NCBI RefSeq assembly: GCF_030499535.1 | Contig: NZ_JASTLB010000001.1 | Coordinates: 1,922,001-1,986,000 of the forward strand | Length of the DNA stretch: 64,000 bases | Direction of reading: 5' to 3' | Source of the DNA: Streptomyces sp. TG1A-8 | GTDB taxonomy: Bacteria > Actinomycetota > Actinomycetes > Streptomycetales > Streptomycetaceae | Part shown: piece after piece, positions 62,245 through 64,000 of the stretch | Numbering within the stretch: position 1 is the stretch's first letter | Layout: each line of letters begins with the position of its first letter | The notes under the pieces: generated by a model | Told to the model about the DNA's origin: nothing | Seen by the model: only the letters and a program-made list of their open reading frames with translations | Database searches by the model: none | Translations under genes and position numbers: made by a program

Positions 62245-64000
62245 TCACTTCGCCTCTTCCTGCCCGGCCTCGGCCTGCCTGGCCACCGCATCGATCGCCG
62301 CGAGCGACTTGCGGACCTGGTTGCGGTCCGTCGTGTACCAGAAGTCCGGCAGGGAGGCCTTCAGGTAGGAGCCGTACCGCGCGGTGGCGAGCCGCTGGTC
62401 CAGTACGGCGACCACGCCGCGGTCCCCGGAGGCCCTCACGAGACGGCCGGCGCCCTGGGCCATGAGCAGGGCCGCGTGGGTGGCGGCCACCGCCATGAAG
62501 CCGTTGCCACCCGCGTCCTCCACGGCCTTCTGACGCGCGCTCATCAGCGGGTCGTCGGGGCGCGGGAACGGGATCTTGTCCATGACGACCAGCTGGCAGC
62601 TGGGGCCCGGGACGTCGACGCCCTGCCACAGCGACAGGGTGCCGAAGAGGCAGGTCCTCGGGTCGGCCGCGAAATTCTTGATCAGCTCGCCGAGCGTTTC
62701 CTCGCCCTGGAGCAGGATCGGGAACTCGGGGATGCGGGAACGCAGTTCCTCCGCGGCGAGCTGGGCGGCACGCATGGACGAGAACAGCCCGAGGGTGCGT
62801 CCCCCGGCTGCCTGGATCAGCTCGGTCAGCTCGTCGAACATGTCGGTCCGCTCGCCGTCCCGCGCCGGACGCGCCAGGTGCTTGGCGACGTACAGGATGC
62901 CTTGCTTGCGGTAGTCGAAGGGCGAGCCGACGTCGATGCCCTTCCACTTGGGGACGTCGTCGCCCTCGGTGCCCTCGGGGGCGAGTCCGAGGGAGGCCCC
63001 GACGCCGTTGAAGTCGCCCCCCAGCTTCAGGGTCGCCGAGGCGAGGACGACACTGCGGTCCGTGAAGAGCTTCTCCCTGAGCAGCCCGGAGACCGACATG
63101 GGGGCGACCCGCAGGGAGGCGCCGAAGCGGTCGTGGCGCTCGTACCAGACCACGTCCCACTCGGAACCGTTCACGATCCGTTCCGCCACGTCGTGCACCG
63201 TCTCCACCGAGGCCAGCGCCTGTTTGCGGACCGCATCCTCGTCCTGGACCGACTTGTCACGGGTCGCGCCGATCGCGGAGATCACCGTGCGGGCGGCGTC
63301 CCGCAGCGCCATCAAGGCATAGCCGAGGTCTTCCGGGATCTCCTCGAGCCGGCCCGGGAGGGCCAGTTCCATCAGCCGCTCGAAGCCCTCGGCGGCCGTC
63401 TGGAGCTGGTCGGCGGCCTTCTCGTTCACGAGCTTCGCGGCCCGGCGCACCGCCCGGTTGACCTGGCCGGGGGTGAGTTCGCCGGTGGCGACGCCCGTGA
63501 CGCGGGAGACGAGTTCGTGGGCCTCGTCCACGATCAGCACCTCGTGCTGGGGCAGCACCGGGGCACCCTCGATGGCGTCGATCGCCAGCAGCGCGTGGTT
63601 CGTGACGACGACTTCGGCGAGCTTGGCGCGCTCGCGGGCCATCTCCGCGAAGCATTCGGCGCCGTACGCGCACTTCGACGCGCCCAGGCACTCCCGGGAC
63701 GACACCGACACCTGCGCCCACGCACGATCGGAGACGCCCGGGGTGAGGTCGTCCCGGTCGCCCGTCTCGGTCTCGTCCGACCAGTCGCGCAGGCGCAGCA
63801 GGTCCTGACCGAGCTTGCTGGTGGGCGCGGCGGCCTCGAACTGGTCGAAGAGACCGTCCTCCTCGTCCTGCGGCATGCCCTCGTGCAGCCGGTGCAGGCA
63901 CAGGTAGTTCGACCTGCCCTTGAGCATGGCGAACTCGGGGCGGCGACGCAGCAGCGGGTGCAGGGCGTCGACCGTGCGCGGCAGGTCGCGCTCCACGAGC
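62245..64000 (-). CDS. dinG: DinG-type ATP-dependent DNA helicase, N-terminus beyond window
   Basis: XPD-like superfamily 2 helicase; at least 585 residues are seen and the frame stays open to the right edge. Visible parts: four iron-sulfur cysteines (YLC in GRSNYLCLH, then REC, SKC, AEC in RECLGASKCAYGAEC), the DEAH box VLIVDEAHEL, and motif VI-like GAGRLVRASGDRG. The Walker A region is missing beyond the edge. It removes unusual DNA structures and R-loops; in other bacteria dinG is SOS-induced. It converges with lexA. Confidence 0.9.
   Translation of the reverse strand, partial: LVERDLPRTVDALHPLLRRRPEFAMLKGRSNYLCLHRLHEGMPQDEEDGLFDQFEAAAPTSKLGQDLLRLRDWSDETETGDRDDLTPGVSDRAWAQVSVSSRECLGASKCAYGAECFAEMARERAKLAEVVVTNHALLAIDAIEGAPVLPQHEVLIVDEAHELVSRVTGVATGELTPGQVNRAVRRAAKLVNEKAADQLQTAAEGFERLMELALPGRLEEIPEDLGYALMALRDAARTVISAIGATRDKSVQDEDAVRKQALASVETVHDVAERIVNGSEWDVVWYERHDRFGASLRVAPMSVSGLLREKLFTDRSVVLASATLKLGGDFNGVGASLGLAPEGTEGDDVPKWKGIDVGSPFDYRKQGILYVAKHLARPARDGERTDMFDELTELIQAAGGRTLGLFSSMRAAQLAAEELRSRIPEFPILLQGEETLGELIKNFAADPRTCLFGTLSLWQGVDVPGPSCQLVVMDKIPFPRPDDPLMSARQKAVEDAGGNGFMAVAATHAALLMAQGAGRLVRASGDRGVVAVLDQRLATARYGSYLKASLPDFWYTTDRNQVRKSLAAIDAVARQAEAGQEEAK

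Overview
This window is chromosomal core DNA of a Streptomyces species. The base composition is very high in GC, GTG and TTG starts are common, and the gene set and order match the neighbourhood of hrdB in Streptomyces, here running in the direction opposite to S. coelicolor numbering. From memory, the counterparts include SCO5855 (sepH), SCO5836 (parC), SCO5822 (parE), SCO5820 (hrdB), SCO5819 (whiH), SCO5805/5804 (nrdJ/nrdR) and SCO5803 (lexA). Two genes are cut by the window edges: ferrochelatase at the left and a DinG-type helicase at the right. No rRNA, tRNA, CRISPR array or prophage was seen.

Layout. 1-9.5 kb: ferrochelatase, an MFS exporter coupled to an FAD sugar-lactone oxidase, the FtsZ regulator SepH, a two-domain rhodanese, a VOC protein, thymidine kinase and a phosphodiesterase/DUF5998 pair. 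9.6-20.8 kb: a GNAT/acyl-CoA synthetase fusion (Pat-like), HPr with a DasR-type dre site, a GntR regulator, an M23 peptidase behind a c-di-AMP riboswitch, a translationally coupled M16 protease pair and parC. 20.8-26.6 kb: a decayed IS982-type element squeezed between parC and a CobW GTPase, then two divergent citrate synthase genes, one carrying a DNA-binding domain, then an iron-box-controlled sucraseferredoxin-like gene. 26.7-36.8 kb is the most disturbed part: a CitA-type kinase with a frameshift, a stub of its response regulator, an inserted-looking NitT/TauT-type ABC transporter, an intact CitB-type regulator, an acetate-permease-like symporter with its DUF485 partner, and a second two-component system in which the regulator has two frameshifts and the kinase has an altered H-box. 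37-46 kb: parE, a small zinc-ribbon protein, hrdB, whiH and an unusual ABC ATPase-permease fusion. 46-57 kb: an NrtR-type Nudix regulator, DUF4192, a RecQ helicase with a phosphoribosyltransferase-like tail, rnhB and several conserved small enzymes. 57-64 kb: the nrdR-nrdJ operon with tandem NrdR boxes, lexA with an SOS box and dinG.

The genes cover DNA topology and repair (parC, parE, recQ, lexA, dinG, rnhB), deoxynucleotide supply (nrdRJ, tdk), development and division (sepH, whiH, hrdB) and carbon/iron/c-di-AMP signalling (ptsH, riboswitch, iron box). The best leads for something not routinely described are the HTH-citrate synthase facing a partner citrate synthase across a palindrome, the RecQ-phosphoribosyltransferase fusion, and the ABC transporter that separates a damaged sensor kinase from an intact regulator. 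No wholly novel system was proven.
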